Source: Rhynochetos jubatus (Eukaryota; Chordata; Aves; Eurypygiformes; Rhynochetidae). From it: a DNA stretch of 64,000 nt. Each line of letters starts with the position of its first letter. Within the stretch, counting starts at the first letter, position 1. Under the pieces are notes generated by a model, which saw only the letters and a program-made list of their open reading frames with translations, was not told the DNA's origin and did not search any database. Below are positions 24,601-37,700 of the stretch, in pieces. A program made the position numbers and the translations under genes. The stretch lies in the NCBI GenBank assembly GCA_027574665.1, contig CM050651.1, forward strand, positions 6,077,501 to 6,141,500, read 5' to 3'.

Positions 24601-27059
24601 AATTAACATGTCACTCCTTGTGAAAAAAGAACATTTTTTTTTCCAGAGCAATGTCTTTGAGATTTATATTACTGAGATTTTTTAAAAAGTTTATGGAAAA
24701 ACTAACTAAATACTAAAGCTCAGGGAATTGGTCATTTATTTTTGTTTATTTAGGGGGCTGAATTATTGCAATTTTTTTTTTTAATGTACAATTAGTAAGA
24801 ATCATTTATTGATACACCATTCAGTTTTCAGTTCTGCTTGCCAGGAAATTATTTTCCTTACCTAGACAAACACAGACCATACATACTTTAAGACTAGACT
24901 AGCCACAAATCAAGACATTCAGATTCTGTGATCAAGACATTCTTTCAAACAGCTAAACCATACCCCTGAGCAGTGATAAACCCCTAGGAATAGATAAAAG
25001 CAGAAGCTATAGCAATTACTAAATCAGAATTTATCAGACAGGTAAGGTCAATGGGCACTTCATACTCTAATACAGGGAAGAAAGATCTGCCTTTAATCTT
25101 TAATCAGTAATAACGTTATAGCTAATGAGTAAAGACTGCCCTCCACCCCCAAAGTTGAGTATTTTTAACTTCTACATGACCAATTATTTCACCTTTCAAA
25201 TTTACTACATGGTACCATGTATTCTACCAGTAATATCCAGAATGACTGTGCAAGCAGTGTACTTTGCAGCTACAAGCCTAAACCACTTAACAAAAAACCT
25301 TGCTTACTGACATTTTTCCTGGGCATGTACTTTCAGAAACGATATTCCAGTGCCTCAGTCTTTATTCTATGTCATTTCTTAAAAACATGGAAGTACAAAC
25401 GCTCTTTACTTTCTCCCTACCTAGAGACCCATGTTCTATAAGCACGTACCTCTGTCAGTGACTAGAAGAAAGAACTTCCTTTCTCAGTGTATTTTGGCCA
25501 ACAAATCATAAATAAAACCCCAAACCCAGTAATTCACGTAGCTTTGGCCACAATGAACAGCATTTGACTGTGAGCAGCTCCAAAAATCTGACCTTCATTC
25601 CTTCACTGTAGGTGTTTAACACTGATCCCTAATCACACAGCATGCAAGGTAGCACTAACCTTCTCCAATTGCTATACTCATGTGTAGTAATTATATACAT
25701 ATTAAAATCTCACTTCCACACCAGCTTGTGTTAGCAAGCTGAGACTGTAAATCCCTCTCCTCAAACCTACATATTGTATGAATAGCTATAGAGATTTGTT
25801 GTTAATTTTTTTTTTTTTTTTTTACCCAAGGACAATAGTAGGTCTTCCAGTCTTCTTTATTTATCTGTTCTCAGTGGTTCCTAGGCTCTTAAGTACTCAC
25901 CACTCACAACAAAACACAGCGGTACGAAGGGATAAGTAGTGGAAGGGGAGGGTTTCAGCTGTGGTCTTGCCAACCTTATTGCTTACATGATAAAGTAATT
26001 TAGACTACACAGACTTAGTGGCCCTAGAAAAGTCAGGCAGAACTGCTTACTGGAGAGAAGCAGAATTAACTTATCCTTCTAAATGTATTACCCAAGAGAC
26101 AAGATCCCACAAACTTCATCAGCCTAGCTAAAAGTGCACGAGAATGGGTCAAACCAACTCGGAGGAAGAATAATGAGCTTGACAGGCAGCACTGCTGGGA
26201 AAGGCATATAGACAGCTGTGGAGACAGCCAGGCTGACAGGCTTTTTTATTGTTTTGTTTTTAATGGTAGTCTGATAAAATAGGACGATCAAACAGAAATG
26301 CACATTCATAAAGTCATTCTCTGACTCACTGAACCCTCTTCTCCGTTATTTATGGTGAGATAGGAGGTCAAATCAGAGAGGTTTTAGCTGATGAAGAAAA
26401 GCTGCAGGAAGGATTTGCTTAATTCCAAGAAAGGGCAGGTTTCTTCTTAAAAGAAAATTAATTGGTACATCCTTCTTAAGAACTAATAAGTTCTGAACAA
26501 GTCTGAGTTCCAAATGTAATTTTGCATAAGCAATTATTTTTTTTCTTAAACTCAGAGTATTTGACTTTTTGTTTAATTTTTTTAAAGTAATTATTTTGGA
26601 TTAATCCTTCACTTTTGGCCCAAATAGTAACACCACACTACATTTTGTGGCTTTATTTATCCAACAGGAGACTCATGGCAGTATGCCCCACCTGGACAAA
26701 CAATACTTCAGAAGAATTTCAGACCTTTTCAGAAAGGAGAGTCTTCCAGATAGTGTAAGACTTTTTCTCTTGGGTGCCCAGTTCAAATGCAACTGCCATA
26801 TGACCACAGCAGTAAGAATTTATGAGATGCCAATTCCAATTTACAGGATTGTCTTAGAGTCAGATTAACCTTCTTCTGTGAAATTCTTAATAAACTCTGT
26901 GCCCAAATAAATGTTAAACATCATCATCATGCTGTCATCACCCCGTACTGTGTGAAGTACTTACTGCGTTTTTCAAGTGGCACTTAGTGCCTTACAGGAC
27001 AAAAGTGCAATTTTAGGTTGGGGGATGAGAAGACATTGACTACAAATGATCAGTTGAGT
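24601..27059. other. AT-rich non-coding stretch
   Basis: No gene or transposon was recognised. It includes a run of 18 T at 25806-25823 and T runs near 24771-24781. Confidence 0.45.
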
Positions 27060-27090
27060 AAAAAAAAAAAAAAAAAAAAAGAAAAGAAAA
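27060..27090 (+). repeat. Poly-A run of 21 with GAAAA tail
   Basis: A run of 21 A (27060-27080) is followed by gaaaagaaaa. No retroposon body precedes it. Confidence 0.9.
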
Positions 27091-28052
27091 CATAACATAA
27101 AAATCAAATCTAGTATCATAAGGTGTTCACCATCATGGGGCAAAATCCAATTCCTTGCTGCCCTAAATACTTCTGTAGGAACTTTAAGCTTTTAGGAACA
27201 GAAGACACATTACTACCCCTGACGTTTAGACTCGGCAACCCTGTATCAAGTGCTTAGGTTCTCTATGGCACAAAACAAGTGCCAGATTCCCAATTTTTCA
27301 TACATCGTACCATTGATAGTGTCATTCCACAAATACTTTTTTCATGGGCAGAGCTTATACTATTATTTGCATCATCCTCTCAGCAGGTCCCATACAACCA
27401 GTAAGGCAAGTCATCAGATAGGGAATAATGTTAGCTAAAAATAAAATGGGGGTTGGAGAAAGTTGTTTTAATGTTGTGCTGAAACTAATTTACTTGTTCT
27501 CACATGCTCTCTCCAGAAAACAACACACTTAGGTCAGTCCTCCAGGTTCTCTAAAGACAAGAAGACCAAAGTAGGCTCTTTGAACCTGGGCCTCCCAGTC
27601 ACTAAAATAATGTATTAGCTGATTTCCCCCTCAAGCTATGGAGAGTCAGATTTAAAACTTTCCCTTTCTAGAAGAATACCTTATCCATCCCTCTACAGCC
27701 ACTCTGAGGAAATTCAGTCAAGCAGCAAAGTTGTTCACCTTTGGAGAACAGTCCTTACACTTTGGAGTGTTAAAGTGTCTTAGCTTAGAGAGACATTAAA
27801 CAAAATCCAAAAGAGTTTGGAAGGTTGTCTCCACAAAGGCACCAGGTAACACCACACTTATCTGTCAGGATTAGACAACAAATGAAACATTCTCTATTAG
27901 GCACTTGCCTCTGAGCAATTTTCTGAACAGCATATGGTACCATGAATATAGTAAACAAAAAAACCTTCGGTAGAAAACACATTCCAATATTAAAAACCTC
28001 GTCATTATGAATTCTTTGGAAAACAGAAAGAGCTAAAGGCTTTCCTTGGTTC

Positions 28053-28087
28053 TTTTTTTGGGGGGAAAAAAAAAAAAAAAAAAAGGG
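28053..28087 (+). repeat. Compound T8-G6-A19 tract
   Basis: Eight T, six G and nineteen A residues follow each other without interruption, then ggg. This is an unusual three-phase homopolymer block. Confidence 0.9.
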
Positions 28088-29739
28088 TTACCAGCAAGAG
28101 GGAATACAGCCAGCCAGAAGTATTATTTTGAACAGTTTCTAGTTCTGCAGTGCTTGATATGCTTAATACCTTTCAGTTAACTCAGGCAAAGGAAGTTAAT
28201 GAAATTACGAAATTACTACAGAAAATAGAATACAGCACTCCATGTAAAAGTGAAACATGAACATATTTGCAAATGTCAAGCATTACAAGGAGCATAGAAA
28301 TGGATAAGCAAGGCTGAGTCAATTGTGTTTTGGGGGAGTTTAGGGAAAAGTAGTAAAGGATATGTTTTTAGATAAGATCAAACTGACTTTGGCATCTCAG
28401 ACAAAACTTGTCACAGTAAGATACTTAACACTGACAAAGCAGTTGAAATTGCTAAGCAACTAGAGTTTCTTTAGCTCATCCAGAAAGTTCTGGATGGTAG
28501 ATAAAATTCTCTGATCATCACAGGAATTAGGGAAAGAAAAAAATTACAGCTAGAAAACCATGAACGTTCAGCATCTGAGCAACCTTCAGTTCCTAAAAGT
28601 ACAACAAAACCAGCACAATTTTGACCATGTCTTCATAAGGTGAGAGAAACATCAGGATGGCCCCATGCTTCCTTCTATTCTGACTCACCTCTCTACCCTA
28701 CATTCATATTTCATAACTGCATAGACAGACACATCCTAAGCCTGTCCTAAGTTAATAGCAGACCACTGATATTTTTCTGCTCAGATTTGCTTTTGATAAA
28801 AGTTTATTCAAATTTGGAGAAAGAGTCATCGTACAAATGCCGCATTGATATCTCTAGCAATATTGAAGTCCCAGCAAGTAAGTGTTCAAGCTATTCAATG
28901 AACTTATTACTGAATTCATCTGCATTTTTTTAGCCTTTTGTAATTAATGTTCTATAAACTAATAAAATACAGACCACAAAGCGCCCTTAGTGATGTACAA
29001 CAAAACAACAGGTGAAGGGACTACATCAGGAGTCAAAGAAAAAAGCTGATTGTTACAAAGTAAATCATCATCTCTGTTATAAAGGCACACCTAGATAAAG
29101 TAGTTAATATCATGTACATTGTGCGTAACCTACCCACAACAGCCGCTTTACCTGCTATCATTGAAGTCATGGTTTGCGGCTTCCTTTTGAAATAATTTCC
29201 AAGTTAATTGGAATTGAGTAATTGATCACAGCTACTGAAAACTTACAGTCATTTTGACGTTTTCCCTTATGTATATCAATTCTCTCACTGATGGGAAGCA
29301 GCTTTTCATTTCTAGGATATATATATATTTTTTGTGTGACTTCAGGGAAACTGAAATATTGTTCTAAACTAAGTTAGAGGAAGCATACTGTACTATTAAA
29401 AGAATGCTTTTTACTCTAGCAGAGATGGATGATGAGACGCATGCCTCCACTTTTGCCCTGCAGGACCTAGAATTGAACTGGTCTCAACCATAACTGGAGC
29501 AAAGCTCAAAGCTATATTGGGTCACTCGGTTCTTTGCTTCAGTGGGGCAGGGGTGGAAAATAGGAAGAACAGGAGCAAGAAAGCTCATTGGTTGACAAAT
29601 GAGGGAAATCGTTTACCAATTACTGTTACCGGCTAAACAGACTCAATTTGGGGAAATTAGCTTATTGCAATTTAAAATAATATTTAATTATTGATATGGG
29701 TAGTGGCAAACAAAAGATAAGCATTTATACACTTTGGAA
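28088..29739. other. AT-rich non-coding stretch
   Basis: No gene or transposon was recognised. A TA-rich tract lies at 29317-29329. Confidence 0.45.
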
Positions 29740-30140
29740 AAACACCTTTCCAACCCCTTGCCCAGGCTCAGCTTCAGACTAAGGGCATACCTGTTCTAGT
29801 GTGGGCTCACCCACAGGCTGAAATTCCTTTTTGGAAATACCTGTTCCAGGGTGAGCTTACCTACACCTCAAGTCCCTCGAGGTGGGTAGGGTTGCCTTGT
29901 CCACCATGGAGCACTTCCTTCAACATTGCTGTTTTCTGCCCTTTCTTATATACATTTTCATGAGACATCCCTATCTTTGGTAGCAAGCTCAGTTGTGTCC
30001 TCAGGTGTTTCCACTTTAGAGTTGGCTGGAACCAGCTGTATTGAGCATTCCCAACCTCTCCTAGAGCCGCTCCTGCAGCCTCTCTGCACCACTACCCCAC
30101 CCACCCCTGCCAATTCCAGTTCAGATACCAACATTCATTA
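29740..30140 (-). mobile_element. Second avian ERV LTR copy, strongly decayed
   Basis: Read on the minus strand this patch carries the same landmarks as the LTR at 17185-18000. There is a ggaaaggtgttttt motif next to the 3' part (29740-29755). Two or three array units with agcccacactagaacagg and agctcaccctggaacagg lie around 29790-29860. A 5' part at about 30010-30130 resembles the U3 start of the same LTR family. The piece between the array and the GTTTT motif and the whole 3' end with the polyadenylation signal are missing. It is older or more deleted than the first copy and lies in the opposite orientation. Confidence 0.55.
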
Positions 30141-31686
30141 TTAAAGCACCATTTTTAGCAGGATTTTTCTACAAAAATGCAAGACTGATGCAAATAGTGC
30201 AGGCTAGTGTAAGTTTAGCAAATAAGGAGCAAGGAAGTTCATAGGGCTCTGGACTCGAAATCTTTGCTAAATACTCAACAGCCATAAGAATATTTTCTCT
30301 GGGTAACAGAGTGTAAAATAATGCAGTGACTAATCCTTAGATGGTAAAATCTACCTGAGATTTATTTCATCTCAGCACCAAAGCACAACATTCATATCCT
30401 AACTGCCTATGAAACCCACAGGTAATTGTCCCACTTCTCCATTTCTGGTGGGAAATCCTGGGACAAGAATACTAGGTGAAAGCTGTTTCTAACAAATGCT
30501 GCCATTTTTCACTCTTTCAATGCAGAGCAATTCTTCGTCCAGAAGTAATTCAGCTGCACCACACACAAACTATGCGCAATTGCTTAGCCTTCATTAGGGA
30601 CCAAGTTTTGAGATACTGGTTCTAACTACACATGCCTAAGTCAGACACATTCTCCAGATTTTTCAGGTTTTATTATTCAACAATATTTATTCTATATTTT
30701 AATATTGGTCCCATCATACCTCAAAGTCAGCAGCTACTATATTATGGGAAGCATTAGGAGTTTGCTTATAACATCAAAAGAGTGAAAGTTGGGAAGCTAG
30801 AGGAAAAAAAAAAAAAAAGCAGCTCATTTTTTGTCATTCCTCTGAGCTGGTCACAGAATTCAGTGAGAAACTCCACAAGCAAAATGGTAAAATGGTTCCA
30901 ATGTTCACTCCAGCTGCAGGATTAGAACCTCATTTCTCGTCACTGAAACCTTATGAATAAAAATGAAGCTGAGCCTCTGCCCTTTATCCTCTACAAAGAC
31001 AGCTATGAAACTTTTATCCTGTTCAACCCATCAAAGGTACACTCAGAACATTTGACTAAATCTGCCAACAAACCAAGTTCCCTAATAAAATATAAATCTA
31101 GTTACTTTAAAATAAGGGATCACAAGCCTTCAAAGGAAAATCATTAGGCTGCCTTATGAAAAAATCAAACATTTAAGGTTAGCAATCACAGAAGTCCAAC
31201 CATAACTGAGAAAAAACATGAGTTTCTTTACAACAGTTGCTTCCACACATAAGCTATGGAAAAACACAATTACAATGGGAATATAAACTACAGCAAAAAA
31301 TGCAAATGGCTCTGATATTATACTGTCTTTAAAAAGCTAAATGTTCTGAAAGTAGATTTACATGCATATGTGGCAGACAGGAAATAAGACACCACAAAAC
31401 AGATATGACACAGCACTCCGTTATTCATTCTCACTCTCGCACTTTCTTCTCTAACAACCATCTTCCGTTTTGTTGTTTAAACTTAACTGACTTTGGCAGC
31501 TCTCTGAAGAAGTAGCTGTGTTTGGCTGAGGCTGAATACAAACTGGTGGACCAGAGTACTTATTAATTAGGCCTCACCCAGGAAAACTAATTGCATTGAT
31601 TAAAGTAGAGGGCAGTGTAGAGTTTTTAGCCAGGTTCCTCTACCTGTGAAAGTAGATAATTTTAACATATTAGGGACAGAGAGTGT
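30141..31686. other. AT-rich non-coding stretch
   Basis: No gene or transposon was recognised. A 15-A run lies near 30803-30817. Confidence 0.45.
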
Positions 31687-31745
31687 GGGGGGGGGGGGAA
31701 ACCCAAACCCACAAACAAAAACCAACCACCACAAAAATAAACAGA
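31687..31745 (+). repeat. Poly-G (12) followed by A/C-only tract
   Basis: Twelve G residues (31687-31698) pass into an A/C-rich tract with AAACCC, CAAA and ACC units that is almost without T or G. The structure parallels the tract at 13575-13636. Confidence 0.85.
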
Positions 31746-34700
31746 AATGAAAAAGCACCAAATTCTTCTCTCACTCTGATTACTGAAGTCACCTTCAAAT
31801 GTATCCTACAAGTGTAAACCTATTCATCTGACTGGGCTCAACTTTCTGTCAACAGAGAGATTTTTATACTAAAACACAAACTTTGTTTGTCTTAAGAACA
31901 ATGCCAGTGCATTAGATGCACCTGTGCTTCAGTAAATCTTGTGATATGACACAACTATTTGTATGTCTCAGTCTAACAAGAGAGATGGAAGAAGTGAAAG
32001 AACTGTTGACTGAGTTCCACCAGAGAGATGATAGTGGGTTGTATTGAAATGCAAAGCATTGGGCAGAAAGGAGATTAATAGTGGAGTTTCTCAAGGCTCA
32101 GTCTTGTGAATCAATCTGATGCAAAATTTTCATTGGTAACTCAAGCACAGAAAGCAGGAGAATGGCAATGAAATTACTTGATAATTCAAAACTGTCAATA
32201 CACAGGAAGTCTGAATATTACCCCCCAAAAAAGAGGATGATATGGTCTGAGGAGTGGTGGGTCATTTTTAAAAGTACAAAGTGCGGTCTTGAAGAAGTAC
32301 TACTACAATAAGAATGGGTGTTTTAAGTTGAGAGGAGACTAAGAAAGCTTGACATACTCGGCCTCATAGTCTGAAGGTCAGAACACTATCATTACTTTCT
32401 ATATGTACATCAGGAGCAAAGCCTTTGCAGCCTTAAACTGCATGAAAGAAAACATTAATAGATGAATGAACAGTTACATACTAGCTGTGAGTACATTCAG
32501 GCTGAAAATCAGTTACTTTCCAAATATCAGAGCATTGAGTTTCTGTGCTAGCCTTTCTATTACAAACAGTAGGAGCTGAAAACATTGCTGGCTTTAAGCT
32601 GGAGATTATTGATTTGTTATGTGGACTGGTATAGTGTCATTGCCTACAACAGAAGATGACTCACACAGAGACCCATGACCCTAATTTTATAACATTCTGC
32701 ATGAAACATTTGTTCTCTTTTAGGTGAATATAAGGGACTTTTCAACTGTAACAATAACATTCAGTGAGCATCTACACAAGCTAATTTAAGAGTGTGTGGG
32801 TGTGCATGTGTGCTGAAAGAAACAGAATTGCTAACTGTGGGTAAGGTTTACTGAATGAGGGTAAAGAATATGGTAGGTCTAACCACAGTGATGTCAGGGA
32901 CTGTTGTAAAATGTTCCCAAACTCAGAAATCATGAGGTGTGTTGTATTGAGGTATGAGTGTAATGATCTTTTACCACAGTACTTGTGCATACCTTGGGAA
33001 AGAGAAAGAAAGGAAGGGGAGAGGATGAGGTGTTGTCTTTTTCCTTTTTAATCATTCTGAACGGGATACTTGGGACTGCAGGACACCAAGGCAAATTAGA
33101 GTAACTTTCTAGATTAGTCACTAGTCACAGGCTAGTATACGTACAATCAATAACAGTCTTCACACTTCCATCTTAACTGAGGTAATCATGCCATAGCTAA
33201 TCCTTAAAATCTTGAGAAATTATGAATAAGTGCATATTAGAGAAAGAGGGCATTAAAAAAACCTTTAATAAAGTGAGTGTGTGTACATAATAGAACATAG
33301 TTTGTGCCACTTCATTTGGTTTTAGATGAAACTACATCCACCATTTAGCACCATTTTGCTAAAATGCTAGAAATTATGAAGAACTGGCCTTAAAAAGCAA
33401 AATGGCTTTTGAACAGCTTTTACTTTTGTTATGTTTGTTTACAACTTGTTTATAGTAAACATGCAATTTCAGTACATGCCTACTCCTATCCTGTCACTTA
33501 TTCTTCTATTAAAAAAAGCACTTTCATATTACAGGAATGCCTAATGTCTCTCTAGCAAGTCTCCCTGAACCACCTCTTCCAGTAAAGAAACATGTTAACG
33601 TTACATTTTAGCTAATGGCAGTTCCCATTCCAGGTTTTGGATGCTATATCCATATAGCTCTATTATAATGATGCCCTCCATCTCAGCTCAGTTCTTTGCT
33701 AGAGCACAAGATAGAGTATTATCCCTTCAAAAATTACTGCCCAGCTTTAAATTTCAGGGCTGTCATATGCAATACACTGAATGCAGGGATTAGTAATGGT
33801 TCCCAGTGAGTGTCAGAGACAATATCACACAATTTTTATCAATAAAGGTTTAACACAGCATTTGGAATCTTTCTTAAACTTGTTTTCAAATAAGAGTAAT
33901 AAATATACTGGGCTTTTCTCACATATCAGAGGCAAAATGAGGAGACTGCATTTTTCAAAACTGAGTTTCAACACAACATTAAAATGTTACTATGCTTTAA
34001 TACACAGCAGTAAACATCTTCACTTCTAATCTTCTTTTCAGAGATGATTTATCATTCTCTCTAGAGTGGCCCTAAAAGATATTGAATTCTCCAGCACAGG
34101 AGAAGAACAATCGCCTCTCCAGGCTTTTCTAGTCCAGAAAGCTGGCACAGAATCTGCTAGAGCAGGGCTTTACAGAGCACTGACAGCTCTTCCTAACTGT
34201 CTTCATCGACTGTGTTAAGGCAAAGTAAAAAACCACAGAGCTAGTTTAGAACAACTGGTGATTTTTAAACTTGCAGCACAGCTGACTGCACTAACTTACC
34301 CAGGAAATGACGCATTAGTTCTTCCCACAAAGGGAAAGCACTTCCATAGTGTGCAGAATAAGGCTTTCAGTTAACAGTATTCCAGTATGGGGTTTGGAAC
34401 CTGGCTGGAACTAACCTCTGGCAAGAGGGCAAAGGCAGTCTGTATTCAAATCCAGTTCTTGCATTAAGAAGAGCACACAACACTGCCTTTCACTTTCAGG
34501 CTTTAACATCTGCTCATCTCAGACGGTCAGACTGCTTGGGCAGCCCAGTTCTTTCTGGAAGTTTTCTACGCAGCTTCAGAAACCACTACTGAGCCCAGAG
34601 AACTGCCACTACTGGTTTTATCCTGAGTCATTTTTAATCTTTACTACAGTGTTCTCCATATTTTATGCAGAATCCATATATCTTTCTTTTTCTCCTTCCT

Positions 34701-37700
34701 TTGCAGCTTAAAAATTAAATGGCGCAACATATAGCACAGATGACAAGAATGAGGGCTGCTCCCCCTTTGTTACTTTTCCTTTAGAGAGAAAATACAGTCC
34801 TCAAATTAAGGTTCTTCCATTCTGTGATACAAACGCAACTTCAGGCATTAAGCAGATGGCACTACACATTCCGTGTTTACATGACAGCTGCATCTCCTGA
34901 GATAAAGGCAGCTTCTTCCCTCCATTACTCACTCACCCCTTTTTCTTCCTTATATAGGGAGCATCTGGATCTGACTGCTTGATGAGCTGCAGTTATCTTT
35001 CTAGCTCTAACAATTAACTCTTTTCTACCAAGCATCTTAAATTTGCCAAGAGTCCTACAAGGGGAGTGGATTATAAATGTAATGCTTTTAGGCTGCCCCA
35101 GCCCAATGTTCAAAGGTTCTGAGTTTGGAAACAACAGTTTTGTTTCCCATCACAAAGCAGAATTTAGACTTCTTAATCGGTTCCTAAAGCTCATGATAAT
35201 AGAAATACTCAAGCATGGAGGTGAGCTGTTTACAGAGGTTACACATTTATCAGCCAACTCATGATTAGGGGGAGGGGCTGAAATGTAAACTCCTAGGATT
35301 TTCAGGCATGCATAAAAATGGCATCTCTTCAGGTATATGCTCTCATTTTTTTCTTTAAGAACTTTACTGTCATATAAAAATACACTTTGAATGGCAGGGG
35401 ATTCATGAGAACATCCGTTAAGCAGATACCAAAAAATTTCTCAAAAGAAGATTTCTGGGTTTTACCATTCCTATGGTTCTGTATATATTCTATTATTTCA
35501 CTGTGTCTGGGTGATATTAGATTATTACTTCAAAAGTATAGGAGAAAAGCACCTCAAATAATATGTAGTTGACAATGAAGTATAATTTTGTTGAAATATA
35601 TCATGGCACCCTGGTAATTGAATCTTCTAAAATATGCTTCTTCATGTCAGTAAGAAGAACTGGTGAGAAAAACATAGAAGATTGATATGTACAGTTCAAA
35701 TTCTTGAAACTTGGATAAATTTTAGTGAAAACTACTGCAATTGCCAATATTCACCCTCACATACCCTCAGACCAGAGGTCTGAAAGGGTTAGCAAAGGTG
35801 CGTGAGATAGCTGCAAGCTGTGTTACTGGTCAGTATTCAAGAGAAAGATTAGACGCCAAACCATTGAAATTTCTGTTAATATTGACCAATAATTGCAATT
35901 CCAGTCTATCTGCTCTTGTCACATAATAAAGAACCTAAAAATAGTATAATATTGTGCTGATTTCAGACATGCTGATGTGCAGCTCAATTCTGAATTTGCT
36001 GAAGCTCGTACAGTCGGCACAATTGTTTCTCAGGTAAAGGGTAATTTGAAAGGAGAAACAAATCGCCTTGCTAGTCTTATATCTAGGGTGATTTCTACCT
36101 TAGTTTACTGACAGAATCAGAGACAGTCTACCTTAAACAAATATAACAACTCACAGTATCACAAAATCAAAATATTTTAATTTCCTATCTGATGGATCTT
36201 CCCATCCTGATGGATAATGGACAGATAATCAAAACAGAAGATATCCCACCACCAGTCACTAAAGCAGTCTTAAAGACCATGACCGCAGAAGAGATCCTGC
36301 TCTTAGATGCACAACTTAGCAGCATGCTTCAGCCAATATTTAGCTCTAAGCAGAGCTTTACATCCATCCCCATGCAGCAAAGCCTTTAAGCATATCTCTG
36401 TGTTTAAATATGTTCCTGAATCAGAGCCATAGCCAACTATCAGAAAGCATCTGTTCTTTGATGCTCTCTCAATCCTGTCTAGCTCCCAGATTTTCTGTTT
36501 AACATAGGAAATTTAAGTCCTTGCCAAGACTTGTTTTCTGGAGTTATTTGTTACCAGGCTGCAGATGGCTAATGCTGCAATTCGTAATTCATACAAGCAA
36601 CATTCCACCCATTGCGTTTCTTCAACTGTGCGCTCTTTAGATCAAGAGTATGTGATTGTTACCTAGGCCAAGAGAGCTTTGATCCCAACTAGGGCTGGAG
36701 AAAACTCCTGTAGACTGAAAAGAAAACAGTCATAGGAAAAAGACATTTGTACTACTAGCATGCTATTATGAGATGTGTGTTGACAACCTATTCATCAAGA
36801 AATCATAAGAACACTTGGGAACTCAACAAGTTTAGGGGTTTCAGTTACATAAATACTGTCAACTAAATTAAATTACTTATTTTACATTTAATTGTAAAAA
36901 GCAGTCAGAAGTTATATTTTTATCACTTTTTAAAACACTTTTGTATTCTGAGAGGCAAATTTCTAAGACTGTAATGATGGATTAAAGACACAGGGCCAGA
37001 TTGGCAGATGATATAAATTGTTGTTGAAGTCAATGGAGTTGTGACAATTTCCTGTGCTGAGAATTTCTCCCATATATAATAAGTTCCTGATTATAAGATC
37101 AAAAGAACTATTAGGTTTAGTTTTAAATTGAAGCAGCAAATGATATGATAGTCTTGGTATGGATCAAGTAGTTCCTCGATATAGAACTTTTTATATCTTA
37201 AAAATTGTATGCATTCTATGCAGATGAGTATTGCCAGAAGCACCTTCTATTACCAGATACTACTGTAATGAAAGATAGGGGGGAATTTGGAAGGAGACAT
37301 TCATCGTATTTCTTTTTTGATTTAGTTAATAAAAATTCTTTTAATGTAGCGTTGAATACCCAGAGAGCTAAGCTTTTACATTAGCAGTATTGGTACTTTA
37401 TATCAGAATCTGTTTAAGAAAAGGTATTATTTCTCTTCATAATTATTTCCTATTAATATTGCTAATATCATTGTACAGCATTTTAAGAGAACTTTCCTTG
37501 ATCAGTTTTAAAAGAAGGAATGAAACTGCACAGTAAAGTTCTTCTTTATACCTAGCTGTCATTTGAAGTGGAAATGAGGGATTTTCACTGACCTCATTCT
37601 CTCTGTTCTTGTGGTGGTTGATAGTCACTTCTGGGGAGTGCATGAAATACAGTCATTGCTTTTGGCCCAATACCACTATCTTTACATTGATAGTATTCAT

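Noticed and set aside
36192-36389. Acidic 65-codon plus-strand frame
   Set aside because: Looks protein-like at first sight but has no domain, no splice signals at its edges and is of chance length.
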